Positions 27,700 through 39,539 of a stretch of DNA of 64,000 nt are shown piece after piece. The stretch's first letter is position 1; the number at the start of each line of letters is the position of its first letter. The translations under genes were made by a program, and so were the position numbers. The notes beneath the pieces were generated by a model. That model made no database searches and was not told the DNA's origin. It saw only the letters and a program-made list of their open reading frames with translations. Source of the DNA: Jacaranda mimosifolia (taxonomy: Eukaryota; Streptophyta; Magnoliopsida; Lamiales; Bignoniaceae); contig CM032131.1 of assembly GCA_018894105.1 (NCBI GenBank), positions 20,379,578 through 20,443,577 on the forward strand, in the 5' to 3' direction.

Positions 27700-29079
27700 T
27701 GGTGGAAGAGTTTTCTCCTGGAATAAAGATAGCCCAATTATCAAAATTTGATGGCACATGACCCTCAGGAGCACTTGGACAATTTCCTAGTGAGGATAAA
27801 GCTCTATGACTTGAGTGAAGAAGTATACTGTAAGCTCTTCCACACCATACTCACAAAAGTGTGCCTTGAATTGGTTTAATTAGATGTCAACTTGATTCAT
27901 TACTGGATGACAGGTGTTAGCATAGTGCTCAGGGTTGTTCACAGGTTGGGTTAGGTCGGATTTGCAAGAAAAAATAGTCTAAACCAATTAAACTTGATCG
28001 GGTTGGGTTGGGTCGAGTTTTATGAAATTGGATCTTCAAATCTGAACCAAACCAATTCAATTTAAGTCGAGTGGGTTTGGGCTGAGTAGTTGGGTTTACC
28101 TATTTAATTTTTTTTCTTTTTTTTCCTCCTTATTTTTTGTATATGAGAACTATATACTAATTAAATTGTAAATTCCAATTTCTTCAACCAAATGATAGAA
28201 ATCTCAACACATATGAAGAAGACAAAAATAAATTTATCAAACTCCAACACATATCAAAGAGACTATTGACTAAAGACGGGAGAGTGAAGAAAAATAAAAG
28301 TATAAATTACTTTTTAATTTTAATTGAGTTTAATTAGGTTGGGTTGGTTAATTTGGGTATACAAAAATGAACACATGAGTCCAACCTAATTGTAATTGTT
28401 TGGATCGAGTTTTCCTTGATTGGACTGATTACTTGATCCAACTCGATGAGTTCATTTGGCAAATTCGATCTAATGAACACCTCTGACAGTGCTTCCTCTA
28501 GAACTTCTCTATTAACCATAGAGTACCCCAAAATAGTGGCATACTTGTTCACTGTCAAGCAAAAGGATAAAGAGTCTCTGAGGGCTTACCTCAACCGCTT
28601 CATCCAAGCAGTACACGAGATCTCACATGTTAGCCAGGATCTCATGCCCAGTATCATCCAACAGAACCTGAAGCACTTGAAATTTTGGGAGTTAATTATC
28701 CAAAAACCTCCTACCATTTTGAAACAGCTCTTGACGCATGCTGAGAAGTATATTAGGAGCGAAAAATCCATAACTGCCTAGGAGGCCCATAAGCGTAAAG
28801 TGCAAGATAAAGGAAGCAACAACAATAAGAAACAAGAAGATCGTGAGCATAATCACATGAGCACTCACCACTTACATGCCAATTACTACTCCTAGGGGGG
28901 AGATACTGATTGTAGCATTACAACATAACCTCATTCAAAGACCTCATCAAAAGATAATAGAGGACTCAAAGAAACAAAAGTCAGACAACGAGTGCAGCTT
29001 CCATTGTAATGACGGGCATACCGCAGAGGAGTACAAACATCTAAGGCATGAGACTAAAAAGTTAATTCAGAGGGGATAA
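27700..29079 (+). pseudogene. Ty3/gypsy gag remnant, left arm, split by a hAT insertion
   Basis: Fragments of a retrotransposon gag domain: a segment like LVRIKLYDLSEEVYCKLF before the insertion, KESLRAYLNRFIQAVHEISH after it, and a tail CSFHCNDGHTAEEYKHLRHE that aligns with the zinc-knuckle-like C-x2-H-x4-GH end of plant gypsy gag. The reading is interrupted by stops, including one at about 27880 and one at about 28779, and by the 556-bp element at 27930-28485. Gag would form the element's particle; this copy cannot. Confidence 0.7.
27930..28485. mobile_element. 556-bp hAT-like non-autonomous element inside gag
   Basis: Ends are CAGGGTTGTTCACAGG and, on the minus strand, CAGAGGTGTTCATTAG. 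Target duplications ATAGTGCT (27922-27929) and ACAGTGCT (28486-28493) match at 7 of 8 bases. The right arm of the palindrome lacks this insertion, giving an empty-site comparison and showing that it landed after the two gag copies separated. The interior is rich in GGGTTGGGTT-type motifs and has no open frame. Confidence 0.8.
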
Positions 29080-29563
29080 CTCAATGAGTATGTCCTATAG
29101 AGACCATTCAGTCTTAAGAAGAGCCGTTCAAGGAGAAAGCAAAAACTATTAGTGACAACTTGATGACTGTTTGGATATTAAGTAACGTCAACATCAACAT
29201 GACTCTGAGAACCTCCCCACAGCTGGTTCATCTTAGCGATCTTGGAAGGACCAACTGATGGAGATTCCACCAGTGCTAGATTACCACTCATGAGAGCAAC
29301 ACAAGCTCATATATCTGATCCCATCTTAAGAATCTCTGAGGTACGTTTGCTAATATCAAGTATCACATTTGGAGAGAAGGATATGCCAACACCCAATGCT
29401 TGAGATACGCTAACAAGCTCAGCACTTGTGTTGGCAGATGTACCTCAAAGATTCCCAAGCTAGGATCTATTGCATGAGCTTGTGCTTGTCTTGCTGCTAG
29501 CACCAATGCTTTTCTAGTGTTGGTGGAGTCTCCATCGGCTAGTTCTCTTGAGATTACTGAGAT

Positions 29564-31088
29564 CTAAAGAGAGATTCTCAAAGTCATGTTAATGTTGATG
29601 GTTCTTAGGATTTGAATAGTCATAAGTTCATCACTAGTGGTCTTTGTTTCCTCATATCGGTGGGCCTTTCTTAGGACTAGATGGTCTATAAGCAACATAC
29701 TCTTTGAGGTATCCTTTTTGGAATAGCTTTCATTATCATTGCTCATGTACATACACTTCTCGATAGTGTGTATACCATTATGGTGGAAATGACACCACTT
29801 GTTTAACTTTTGCGTCTCTGGATCCTCCATTATCTTCTAAGGAGGTCATTGGATAAGGCCACGTTGTAGCTTTATAGTAAGAATCTCTACCATAGGAGTA
29901 GTAAACGACATATAGGTGGTGAGTATTCTAAGGTGGTTGCGTTTGTGATCTCCTTGCTCTTACTATTGTTGCTCCCTTTATTGCGCGTTTTGCACTTATG
30001 GGCCTTCTAGGCAGTTACGACATCCTTAATTTTGATGTACTTCTAAACTCACATCAAGAGCTCTTCTGGAGTAGTTAGAGTTTTTCCAGTAATTGACTAC
30101 TGAAATTTCAAGTGCTTCAGGTTCTATTGAATGATGTTGGGCAGGAGTACTGCTCATATAGGGGATCTCGTGTACCGTCTGGACAAAGTAGTTGAGATAA
30201 GTCTTTTAGAGACTTTCCATCCTTTTGTTTGATGATGAACACGTATGGTGCTATTATGGAGTATCTATGATTGATGGAGAATTTCTAAACAAAGTATTGC
30301 GCTAACACCTTCTATCCGATGATGGATCCAACTGGCATTTGATTGAACCAAGTCAAGGCATGCTTTTGTGAGTGTGGTACAAAAAAACTTGCAGTATGTA
30401 GCTTCATTCAAGTAGTAGAGCTCTATCATTGCTAGGAAATTGTCCAAGTGTTCCTAAGGGTGCCGTCAAACTCTGGTAAATGTGCTACTTTATTCTAGGA
30501 AGAAGTGCTTCTGCCCAGGATGATTGGGGAGAAAAATTTGCATATTAAGAAAGCGACAGGTAGAGGGTGTTACTAATTTCTTGCTCATTTTGAAAGATGT
30601 GGCACCAGGGAATGTGTTTGGACTCTAGTATCAGTGGGCCCACATCAGGTGGAATATGCTTGGAATGAGGAGTGTATGTTTTCTTGCTGAGCAAAGGGGA
30701 AGAGCAGTAGAGTTTGTTCTTTGCTTAGTTCTCTGTGCAGAGAGATGGAAGAAACCCTCTAGCTTCGATGGGAAGATTGCTGCAGCTCTTGGGAATAATG
30801 GTCATCCGGATATTAGGTGATCGCTTTGGTTGTATCTTGGGTAGTGGTGTTCTCCAGTAGAGTCTTCAATTCCTCATGAGTTAGAGGTAGGATGGGATCT
30901 TCAAAAGATGGTGCCTGGGGCATGGGTGTCTCCTCCAGTGCAGGTTGTGCATTTGGAAGCAGCTTCGACATTAGGTGTTGTAGTACTTCGAGTTTGTGAC
31001 TCTCTACATTCTCCAACGTTAGGGCCATCTGGTTGCTAGAGTTGAGACTCTTGGTCTCATTTGCATCTTCAGGGTTCTTTCTTTGCAA
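29564..31088 (-). pseudogene. Ty3/gypsy gag remnant, right arm
   Basis: This is the minus-strand counterpart of the left arm. From the outer end inward it contains an N-terminal segment (about 31088-30813) ending in LTHEELKTLLENTTTQD, a gag core like MIELYYLNEATYCKFFCTTL (about 30433), and a tail WCHFHHNGIHTIEKCMYM (about 29795). Several stops and shifts separate the pieces. It retains the stretch into which the hAT element inserted in the other arm. Confidence 0.7.
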
Positions 31089-31119
31089 CTTCGAATTCCC
31101 ACAAATGATACCAAAATTA

Positions 31120-31482
31120 TGCTACACGAAAGTGGAGCCGGTCCTTTTCGATAGACAACAGTGTGTCGGTTTATTTTCTTTGAAATGTGTGCATAGAGAT
31201 TCTTTGCTCTCGAAGGTTCTCGAAGTTTCATGATTTTTTACGAATGATTTCTTATACCCAAGTTCTCTCTATGTCTTAGCATTTGTAGTTTCCGTAATGG
31301 GCTTAGCATTTATAGTTTTTTCTCAATAGGTTTAAGCATATTAGGGTTTTTGTTGCCCTTCTTCATAAACCTAATTATTCTTGGGCTCTTTGGCATTTTT
31401 ATTTAATTAATTGATTTAGCCTATGGGATGTTTTTTAGTTCTTTTACTAAATTGCTCTTGCAGTCTTAATTATCCACATCAA
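31120..31482 (-). repeat. Gypsy-type LTR, right arm of the palindrome
   Basis: On the minus strand it runs from TTGATGTGGATAATTAAGAC to GTGTAGCA, followed after six bases by TGGTATCATTTGTGGGAA, where TGGTATCA resembles the start of an initiator-Met tRNA primer site. A TATA-like ACTATAAATGCT lies near 31310. The length, about 363 bp, agrees with the left copy. Confidence 0.65.
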
Positions 31483-33004
31483 TGCATATGTAATTAGAAA
31501 CCTAAAATTCATTGTTAAATAAAATACTCTTTTATATATAATATATATATATGTTATAGTTTAATAACTTATACTTTGATAATTTTAATATTTAAAAATA
31601 ATTTTTGTATTGTGGTGTGATAAAAAATGATATACAAAGTAAACACATTGAGACTACCAATAAGTATATTTTTAAGGAAAAAATGCAAAATTAGTCATTT
31701 AACTTTACATTACTAGCAAAGTAGGATTTTAACTTTTTAGGCCGCAAAATTGGTGCACCGCATTTGAAAAAATTTGGAAATTTTAGGATAAATTGGGCCA
31801 AAATTATAATTGTGAGTGGCCAGTGCCTGCGTGGCAGATGATTTGTGGAGCCTCATAAACAAATGTGTCTTCCACTCTTCTGCATGGCATGTGATGTGGC
31901 AACTCAACTTGCCACTTCAACAATATAAAAAAAAGAAAAGCAAAAAGAATTTACATATAAAAAACCAAAATATAAAGAATAAAGATAAAAAGTATAAAAA
32001 TCATAGATATACATACATAGATACATAAATATATCATATACAAATATATATATATTCCACCCCCCACAGCCCCCAATTGGCAGCGAAAGCCACACCTTGA
32101 CGGCGGTTGGCTAGCGGCGGGTGGCAGCTAGGGTTGTGGGAAATGGAGGTTTTAGGGGGGAAAGAGAAAAGGTGGGGGTTGTTTGGGGGAGGGGGATTAA
32201 ATTTTTAGGCGGGCCGCTAGCCTATGCGGCCATTGGTGGCTGGGGAAGGGGCATGGGGTGGGTGTTTGTAGGGGGGGGGGGGGGGGAGAAAGCTGGGGGC
32301 AGGGCAGGGCGGGGCGGGGGAAGATTCTATGTATTTTCTTTTTTCAAAAAAATTGTAATTCTTGTTATTTTTTTAATTAATATGCAAATTTATTTAAATA
32401 TGTTTATGATTTTAATATCATTGATATATAATTTAGAATTATTACTATTAATTGTACAATTTAAAATTTATTTTAATTAATATAAATTATTTTAATATGC
32501 TTATTATTTTTAATATTATTGAATATATCATTTCAATTATTAAAATTATATGTTCCAAGATGATAGATTTGATTTTATATTTTTAATTTTTCTTACTTAT
32601 TAAATTCAACTAAATATAATTAAACTATCTTAAATACATTTACTATTTTAACATTATGAAATATATAACCCAAAACTATTAAAATTATCTACCCTAAAGG
32701 AATAAATTAGATTTAAACAAAAAAAATTAAGGTGATAAATTTTTATAGAATAAATTCTTATAAATTTGGAGGATATTTGGCATTTTAATTTCAATTGTGT
32801 AATTTGTCAATCACATTATAATATGCTGTTTTTTTTTTTCAATTTTTATTGGTTTATTTATTTATTTTAATTTGAGGTCTATCTTTTATTTATTTCTTTT
32901 TTTTCCCTATGTCCAAGTGTCAATTTTAGGTTGACATTGCAAAAAGAATTGTCAAGTCGTATGTCACGTAGGAGAGAAATAGATGTTTATGCTGATAGGG
33001 CACA

Positions 33005-33067
33005 ATGCGGTGCCACATGGCTCCAAATCAGCTAGGGGTGTAAATGCGGTGCCACATGGCACCAAAT
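33005..33067. repeat. 24-bp flank duplicated into the left end of the hAT element
   Basis: ATGCGGTGCCACATGGC-CCAAAT occurs at 33005-33028, outside the hAT, and again at 33044-33067, only 11 bases inside its left end, with 23 of 24 bases identical. The right end of the hAT lacks it. Confidence 0.85.
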
Positions 33068-36000
33068 TGTTTTGGTTTATTTTTTTACTCGATTAATCGA
33101 AACTGGACCAAAAACTAGAAAAATTCAATGCAATTTCAATTAACTAAAAATCGACCGACTGATTTTCGGTTCAATTTTCAGTTAAACCGAACCGAAAACT
33201 AGTTGGTGCATTTTTTTATATATAAAATTTTAATATTCAATTGCACAAATTCTAGTTTTATTTCACATTTATTATTAATGTTTTTAAGTTTAAGATAAAT
33301 AAATATAATTTTTCAAATAATGTACTTTAAAATTTTTGGGATAAATAAAAATAAATTTTTGAGAAGGTGAAGTAATTGAGGAAAAAAGAAGTAAAATTGG
33401 AGAAGAGAAAATAAAACTATATTGTCTTTATTCTATAAAAATAATTGATTCTATCATCTTATTACTAAATATATCAAAAAGGATGATTTTACATGATTAT
33501 GATTTTTTTATTACACTAACTAATACACATACATATAAAAAAAATAGATGACTATGATTTAAAGAGCAAAAAATATGATACAAAAAGAAAATTAAATTTT
33601 TTTTGTTTAATTAATTAATTAAACTTATATATATATATTATAGGATATATTGATGAGTAAAATTGAAATTTCAATTTAAATTGCAAACTAAGAGATTGAA
33701 TCCTATTCCTGTGGTAGTGCACTACTAGTGCTAGTAGTACATTGCATTTGTTGGCTAATAAAGATTTTATTTATATTATTATAAAAACAAAGACTTCTTT
33801 GTGTTTAAAATAAAAATTATTTTTGTTCATTTACATAATTTGTCCTTTTAATTATTCCAACAACAAAAATTGACAATATAATTGATAATTATAAAAATTA
33901 CATCATAATTTCTAAGTTCTAACTATATTATTAATAGAATTCTAAATGTGGAGACATAACCTAAATAAATCCAAATCCTAATATTATATCAAATTCTAAT
34001 TTTTAAATGATAATTTACAATTTATAGGTAAATTATAATTTATAATTGATATAACTTAAATTCTAAAACATAATTTTGAATAATAATTAAGTAATTAACA
34101 AATTGCCACTTACTTGCCCCTGATTCCAAATCCCAATAGACCAAAATTCAATTCCAAAATTTTAAAATTTCAAAATCATAAAATATGTATAATAGTATAA
34201 AAAAATAGAATAACACTGAACAGTGACTCAATTAAATATATCATATTGTTAGAGTTTTATGATAACAAATTTGAGTGGATGACTAGAGAAATGGAGTACA
34301 GATCCTTCGTGCCTAAATGAGCTACTAACTAAAAAGTATTTTGATAATATTCGCATTAAATATAATGAGGACAATACAGTTTAATTCACAAAGAATCTTT
34401 GAAACACTTTAAAGATGATAAAGTTGACATAATTAATTTTAAAATTTTAATATAATTATTTGATATATGTCAATATTTTTTAGATTATATTAGATATTTT
34501 TATGTGCATACATAATAGTTAATACATTTATATTATAGGTATACGAATTTACACACACACACACATATATTTCATTTGGGCAACAACAATGAAAATCTTT
34601 TTAGTGTGATTCATAAATTATGAGCAAAAAAAGCTTGGTATATATATATATATATATGTCGAGAGAGAGAGATTTAGTTGCAACCCCTAAATTTCTAAAT
34701 TCCAACTCAATTCCTTATTTCCTTTAGTTGACTATTGACCAAGCGGACCAAATTTTGACCTAAAAGAGACCGCTGAGAGAATGCACGAAGTTTCACTCAC
34801 TTGTCACCGTTGTAGCGTTGCTCACGCCTCACACCTCATGCTGCCAAGACTTGCACTTCAACCACTGTCCACTGCCAGCCAGCCCTCTCACCAACTATTC
34901 ACCTTCACGGCCTCACACAGCCTTGCGGTCTATTGCACACAGTCACACCAACACCAACAGCCTTCCCTGCATGGTGGCCAACGCAGATTCTGCACAACAC
35001 CGATACTTTCACGTACTACTGAGCCGCTTGATTCTTCACCAATTTCTGCACAGTTTTAGGTTTTTTTTTTCTATTTTTTGTAATTTTTTCCATTTCTAAT
35101 TTCGTTCTAAATTTCTTACTACTGTAATATATATCTTTTGTGTAATGTACCATTATTATATGTATACCTCAAGCCAAAATGTAAGAGCCCTCTGTGTATT
35201 TTAGATTTATTGATTGATAAGAGCCCTTTGTTATTAATATGTGAATTTATGTGTTGTTTGATAAGGGTTGGCATAAAATTGAGATACATCATACATATAT
35301 GCTTGAGATGTGTTAGTTTATGTAGATTATTGTGGATATTTTATTGTAGAGAGGAATTATTGTGGGTTAAAAAGAGAATGTTGTGGTTTGCTAGCATTGA
35401 CTTAGTGAAAGTGGGGAACGTTCAGGTCCCTTATATTATTATTACAGAATCTTTGTTCCAGTTTATACTCCTCATCTTCTTTCTTGTGAATGAATCCAAA
35501 ATACTTTTAAAAAGCTTGTGTCTATTTTATAGGATAAAAGGAACTTTAGATACCCATCTTTGGCCGAGCAATTCCTAAGACTTTATAAAGAAGAAAATCA
35601 TGGATACATATGGCTTCTTTTTATCAGTGCAAACAAACTATAATAATGAGACCTTGTAATACTACTGACTTGGCTTGTATTGAACTTGTAGTGACCTTGG
35701 ATATTATCATGATTCATATTTTTGAATTATTACAACTGGTATGGATACAACTGTGAATTTATGTGTTGTTTGATTCATATTTTTGATTTATTAATTTAAT
35801 TGTGATTCTTTTTATTTCTACAGATTAAATCATTATAGCATCATTATAGATACTATTCTAGAAAATGAGGAGATGGAGTTCACAATGAATGCCAACAAGG
35901 AGCAACTTGAGAATAGTGGTTCATCTGGAGTTGGAGATGCAATTCTCTTACTAATTCTCAAAAAAAGAAAAAGAGAAAGAATGCAGTGGAGGAGCCCTCT

Positions 36001-39000
36001 GAAGATTCAAGAAAAGGTCTGAGGTATGGAAACATTTTACCATAATTTTTTATAAAAAGGGTAAAAGGAAGGGTAAATGCAAGTATTATGGTAAAAACTA
36101 TGCTGCTGATCCTACGGTAAATGGCACTTCTGGATTGAATAACCATTTAAAGACTTGCAAGAAAAATCTTGAGAAATAGAGTGATAACTACACCATCAAT
36201 AGTTTCACTCAAAGAATGGATTTGATAGATATGTCATCTCACACCAATGTCCCTAGTAAATTTGACCAAGAAGTAACTAGAGAGGCTCTTGCTAAAATGA
36301 TCATTGTAGATGAATTGCCTTTTAGGTTTGTTGAGTGTGAAGGATTTAGACAATTTTTTTTTGTGGCATGTCCCCAATTTGTTGTGCCATCTAGAACTAC
36401 AGTTGCTAGAGATTGCTTGAAATTATATTTTAAAGAGAAAAGCGATATAAAGAGTACTTCAAAAAATCTATAGCAAGGATGTCTCTCACAACAGATACAT
36501 GACTTTTAATCAAAAAATCAATTATATGTGCTTGATTGCTGACTTTATGAAAGTTGGAAGTTGATTTTGAATTTTGTTCCGTGTCCTAGCCACAAAGGGG
36601 AAGATGTTGGTCTCTTGATTGAAAAATGCTTGCTTGATTGGGGAATTGATAGTATATTTACTATTACTATTGATAATGCTTCTTCTAATGATACTACAAT
36701 AGCATACTTGAGAAGACAATTTTTAGCATGGAAGAAGCAAATTTGTGATGGTAAATATTTGCATATGAGATGCATGACTCATATTATTAATCTTGTTGTG
36801 AAAGATGGACTGACGAATGCTGGTGTGTCACTTGAGCGTGTTCGCGTTGTGGTGTTATATTTGAGACAATCACTAGTTAGGTGGAAAAAAAATTCAAAGA
36901 TTATGCTGTTGAGGAAAAATTAGGAAGTAAGAAATTGTTGAGTCTTGATTGTCGAACCAGATGGAATTTTTGTTACTTCATGCTTGAGATTGCTTTGCTT
37001 TTTTAGGGTGTGTTTGAGAGCTATGAGATATGTGAAAAAGAACTCCGTGATGACTTTGGTCTTCAAGGACCTTATGGTAAGGTTGGGCTTCCCTCAAATT
37101 ATGATTGGTATATGATTGAAAGATTGGTGAAAGTGTTGAAACACTTTTATGAAATAACTGTAAGAATTTATGGTTCGAAGTTCGTAACTTCTAATATATT
37201 TATGGATGAAATTAGTGATATTGATATTTTAATAAAATGGTGGGAGGTGGGTGATGACTATGAGTTGTCACAATTAGCAAAAAAAAATGAAAGCAAAGTT
37301 TGATAAGTATTAGAGAGATCCTACTAAAATGAATTTGTTGTTATTTATGCTTATGGCTCTTGATCTTTGGCATAAGTTGAAATATGTTTTCTTCACCCTT
37401 AGTCATATGTCTAGGGGCCAACTGGGAAAGGACATGTGTGACCGGGTTAGCAAAGCTCTTCAAGAAATTTTTGAAGAGTATAAAAGAATGTATGGTCCTT
37501 TAAAACCATATTTAGAATTAGAGTCACAAGCTCCTCAAAGTAGTAGTAGTAGTCCATTTGATTCTAGTGTTGACAATGACCTATTGGCAGTTAGGGCTGT
37601 TAGATTGGCGGAGTACCATAAAGTATGTTTGGATTAGGAGGGAGATTCAGAAAATCATCAGAGTTTGATACATATTTGAGTGAGAAAAAAGAGAAATATG
37701 TGCCCGATTTTGATGTTCTTGGAAGGTGGAAGATGAATGGCCACCAATTTCCCACCTTAGCGAGGTTGGCTAATGATTTGTTTGCTATGTCTATTTTTAT
37801 AATTGCTTCTGAATCTACCTTTAGTACCTCGGGTTGGGTAATTGATGATTTTAGAGCCTCTTTAACTCCAAGAATGTCTCAAGCCCTTATTTGTACTCAA
37901 GATTGGATTCGCAATGGACCTCCAAAGCCACCTATTGAGAAAGATTATGCTCAAATTGAAAAACTTGAAAAAGGTATGCATTAAATTCATATATTATGAT
38001 TCTAAAGATTAATATTTAATTATTATTTTTATGATTGTTAATATATCCATGTTTTTCGTACTTATGAGTTTTTATATTTTGATTGTTTAATTTGTATTTC
38101 TAGATGTGGTTTCAAGTATTGGCACAGATTCCATGGTAATCAATTTGTGATCATGATGGATGGATATTGTTTGGTACATAATTCATTTATTTGTGCATCT
38201 TATTTCTCTAGTTCTTTTTTTGTGGGGCTATCTATAATAAATCTTTAATAATGTTATTTGTTATATTGTTATGTTCTTCTTATACGAATTATGATATTAA
38301 GATTTCATGCAAGTTGGGACATGACACATGAGGAATGAAGGACGTGGGTGGATTCAGTGGAATTGAAAGCTTGAACCCCTCCAACTTTCAAGCACTTTCT
38401 TTTGTGTGGAATTGGATGTACAAATTATTATTTGAAACTTGGATAATTTGTTTGGATGTGATCGTTGATCATTGTGATGTAATTTTATACTAATATTTGC
38501 CTATTTGAAACTTGGACACGTATATCTTTATTGTTTTAAATTTTAATTATGCAGCTATAATCTTGTGTTCTATTTCAAGACTCAAGCATCATTATTTTTG
38601 TAGTTTGTACCTACATTCTTGTGTTCTTGGTTGTTTGTTGGTGCCAAGTGATAGCTACATTCTTTGTGTTCTTGATGCCACATCATTTTCTATCATTAGT
38701 TCATTACTTTTACGACTTCTCATTACAGTATTATACAAACTTTTATTAAAACAATATGTTGGTATCAAATATTTTTCCAATTCAAATTTGTTATCACTTA
38801 AACATTTTTTATCAAATAGTAAAAAAAGAACAAGTAATCTAATTCAAAATTTTTACCTAAAATTAAATATTCTTTGTTAAACAAACTTTTTGATACAAAA
38901 AAAGTAATCTAATTCAATATTTTCACCTAAAAACAAATACTTTTTATTAAACTTACTTTTATCAAATAATTTTTTTTTGTACTAGAAGAATAAGTAACCC

Positions 39001-39363
39001 AATTCAAAATTGTGATCAAAAAAACTTTTATCACACTTTTTTTTACAAAAAAAATAATAATTTTTTTTGGAAGAATAAAAAAATCGATTTTTCAGTTCGA
39101 TTAAAAACTAAAAAATCAATTTTTTGGTTTGGTTAATTCGGTTAAAAACTGGTTTCAATTCGGTTTAACCGAACCAAAAATGAATCTATTGTGACTGGTT
39201 CGGTTTCGATTTAACTGAAACCGAACTGATTACTTTCAGTTAAAAACCAAACCAAATCGAACCGAATGTTTGGTTCGGTTTTCGTTTAGGTCTTTCCAAA
39301 AATTAAAATTTTCGGTTAACCGACCGAACCGTTTGGTCGGTTTTAACAGAATGCACACCCCTA
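33033..39363 (+). mobile_element. 6.3-kb hAT element nested in the Mutator-like element
   Basis: The ends are TAGGGGTGTAAATGC and, on the minus strand, TAGGGGTGTGCATTC. The 8-bp target duplications AAATCAGC (33025-33032) and AAATTAGC (39364-39371) differ at one base. Subterminal AACCGAACCGAAA/TTCGGTT motifs occur at both sides (33110-33200 and 39110-39350). The only coding remnant is the BED/hATC transposase at 35873-37984. The insertion sits at the inner edge of the right inverted repeat of the outer element. Confidence 0.85.
35873..37984 (+). pseudogene. hAT transposase remnant (BED zinc finger, RICESLEEPER-like)
   Basis: In order: an N-terminal stretch from ATG 35873; a BED finger with CKYYGKNYAA and GLNNHLKTC (about 36078-36165); a middle part with FRFVECEGFRQFF and VVPSRTTVARDC (about 36315-36420); ITIDNASSNDTTI (about 36665) and MRCMTHIINLVVKDGL; and a C-terminal dimerisation domain with PTLARLANDLFAMSI, ASESTFSTSGWVIDDFR and ALICTQDWIRNG (about 37757-37920). 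Stops at about 36178 and 36471 and several frame changes kill it. The second BED cysteine is tyrosine (36087-36089). Intact hAT transposases cut and paste the element; this one cannot be expressed whole. Confidence 0.85.
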
Positions 39364-39539
39364 AAATTAGCTGCCATGCAGACACAGGCCGTTCACAATT
39401 ACAATTCGAGCCCAATTTGTCCTCAAATTGTCAAAATTTTAAAGGTGATGTACCAATTTTGTAGCCTAAAAAGTTAAAGTCCTACCTTACCAGCAAGGTC
39501 AAGTTATGGGATCAATTTTGCATTTTCTTCTATTTTTAG

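Larger units (their letters stand above)
26757..31482. repeat. 4.7-kb imperfect palindrome of two truncated Ty3/gypsy units
   Basis: The plus-strand sequence from 26757 to about 29350 matches the minus strand from 31482 down to about 29430. The match is imperfect but continuous: outer ends TTGATGTCGATAATTAAG and TTGATGTGGATAATTAAG, then LTR-like sequence, a leader and gag-type coding remnants, and the inner match AAGAATCTCTGAGGTACG/GGGAATCTTTGAGGTACA. The centre holds a further 9-bp stem, TGCCAACAC (29384-29392) with GTGTTGGCA (29428-29436). No pol genes lie between the arms. No 5-bp target duplication was found around the pair. Confidence 0.85.
31676..39530. mobile_element. Mutator-like element with ~160-bp inverted ends, carrying a nested hAT
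   Basis: The left end (from 31676, GGAAAAAATGCAAAATTAGT) and the right end (minus strand from 39530, GAAGAAAATGCAAAATTGAT) match over about 160 bases, through TTTAACTTTTTAGG and TAATTGTGA. Flanks TATTTTTAA (31667-31675) and TATTTTTAG (39531-39539) match at 8 of 9, the target duplication size of Mutator-like elements. Without the inner hAT the element would be about 1.5 kb with no transposase, so non-autonomous. Its interior has a G-rich tract near 32270-32320. Confidence 0.8.

Noticed and set aside
32121..32480. Gly-rich 119-codon frame
   Set aside because: Created by poly-G and GGGG-rich sequence followed by AT-rich DNA; no family resemblance.
35138..35578. 146-codon open frame inside the hAT element
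   Set aside because: Hydrophobic, Cys/Leu-rich translation with no recognisable domain; it lies upstream of the transposase where an intron or leader is expected.
38512..38880. 122-codon open frame near the 3' end of the hAT element
   Set aside because: AT-rich, low-complexity Leu/Ile translation in a non-coding subterminal region.
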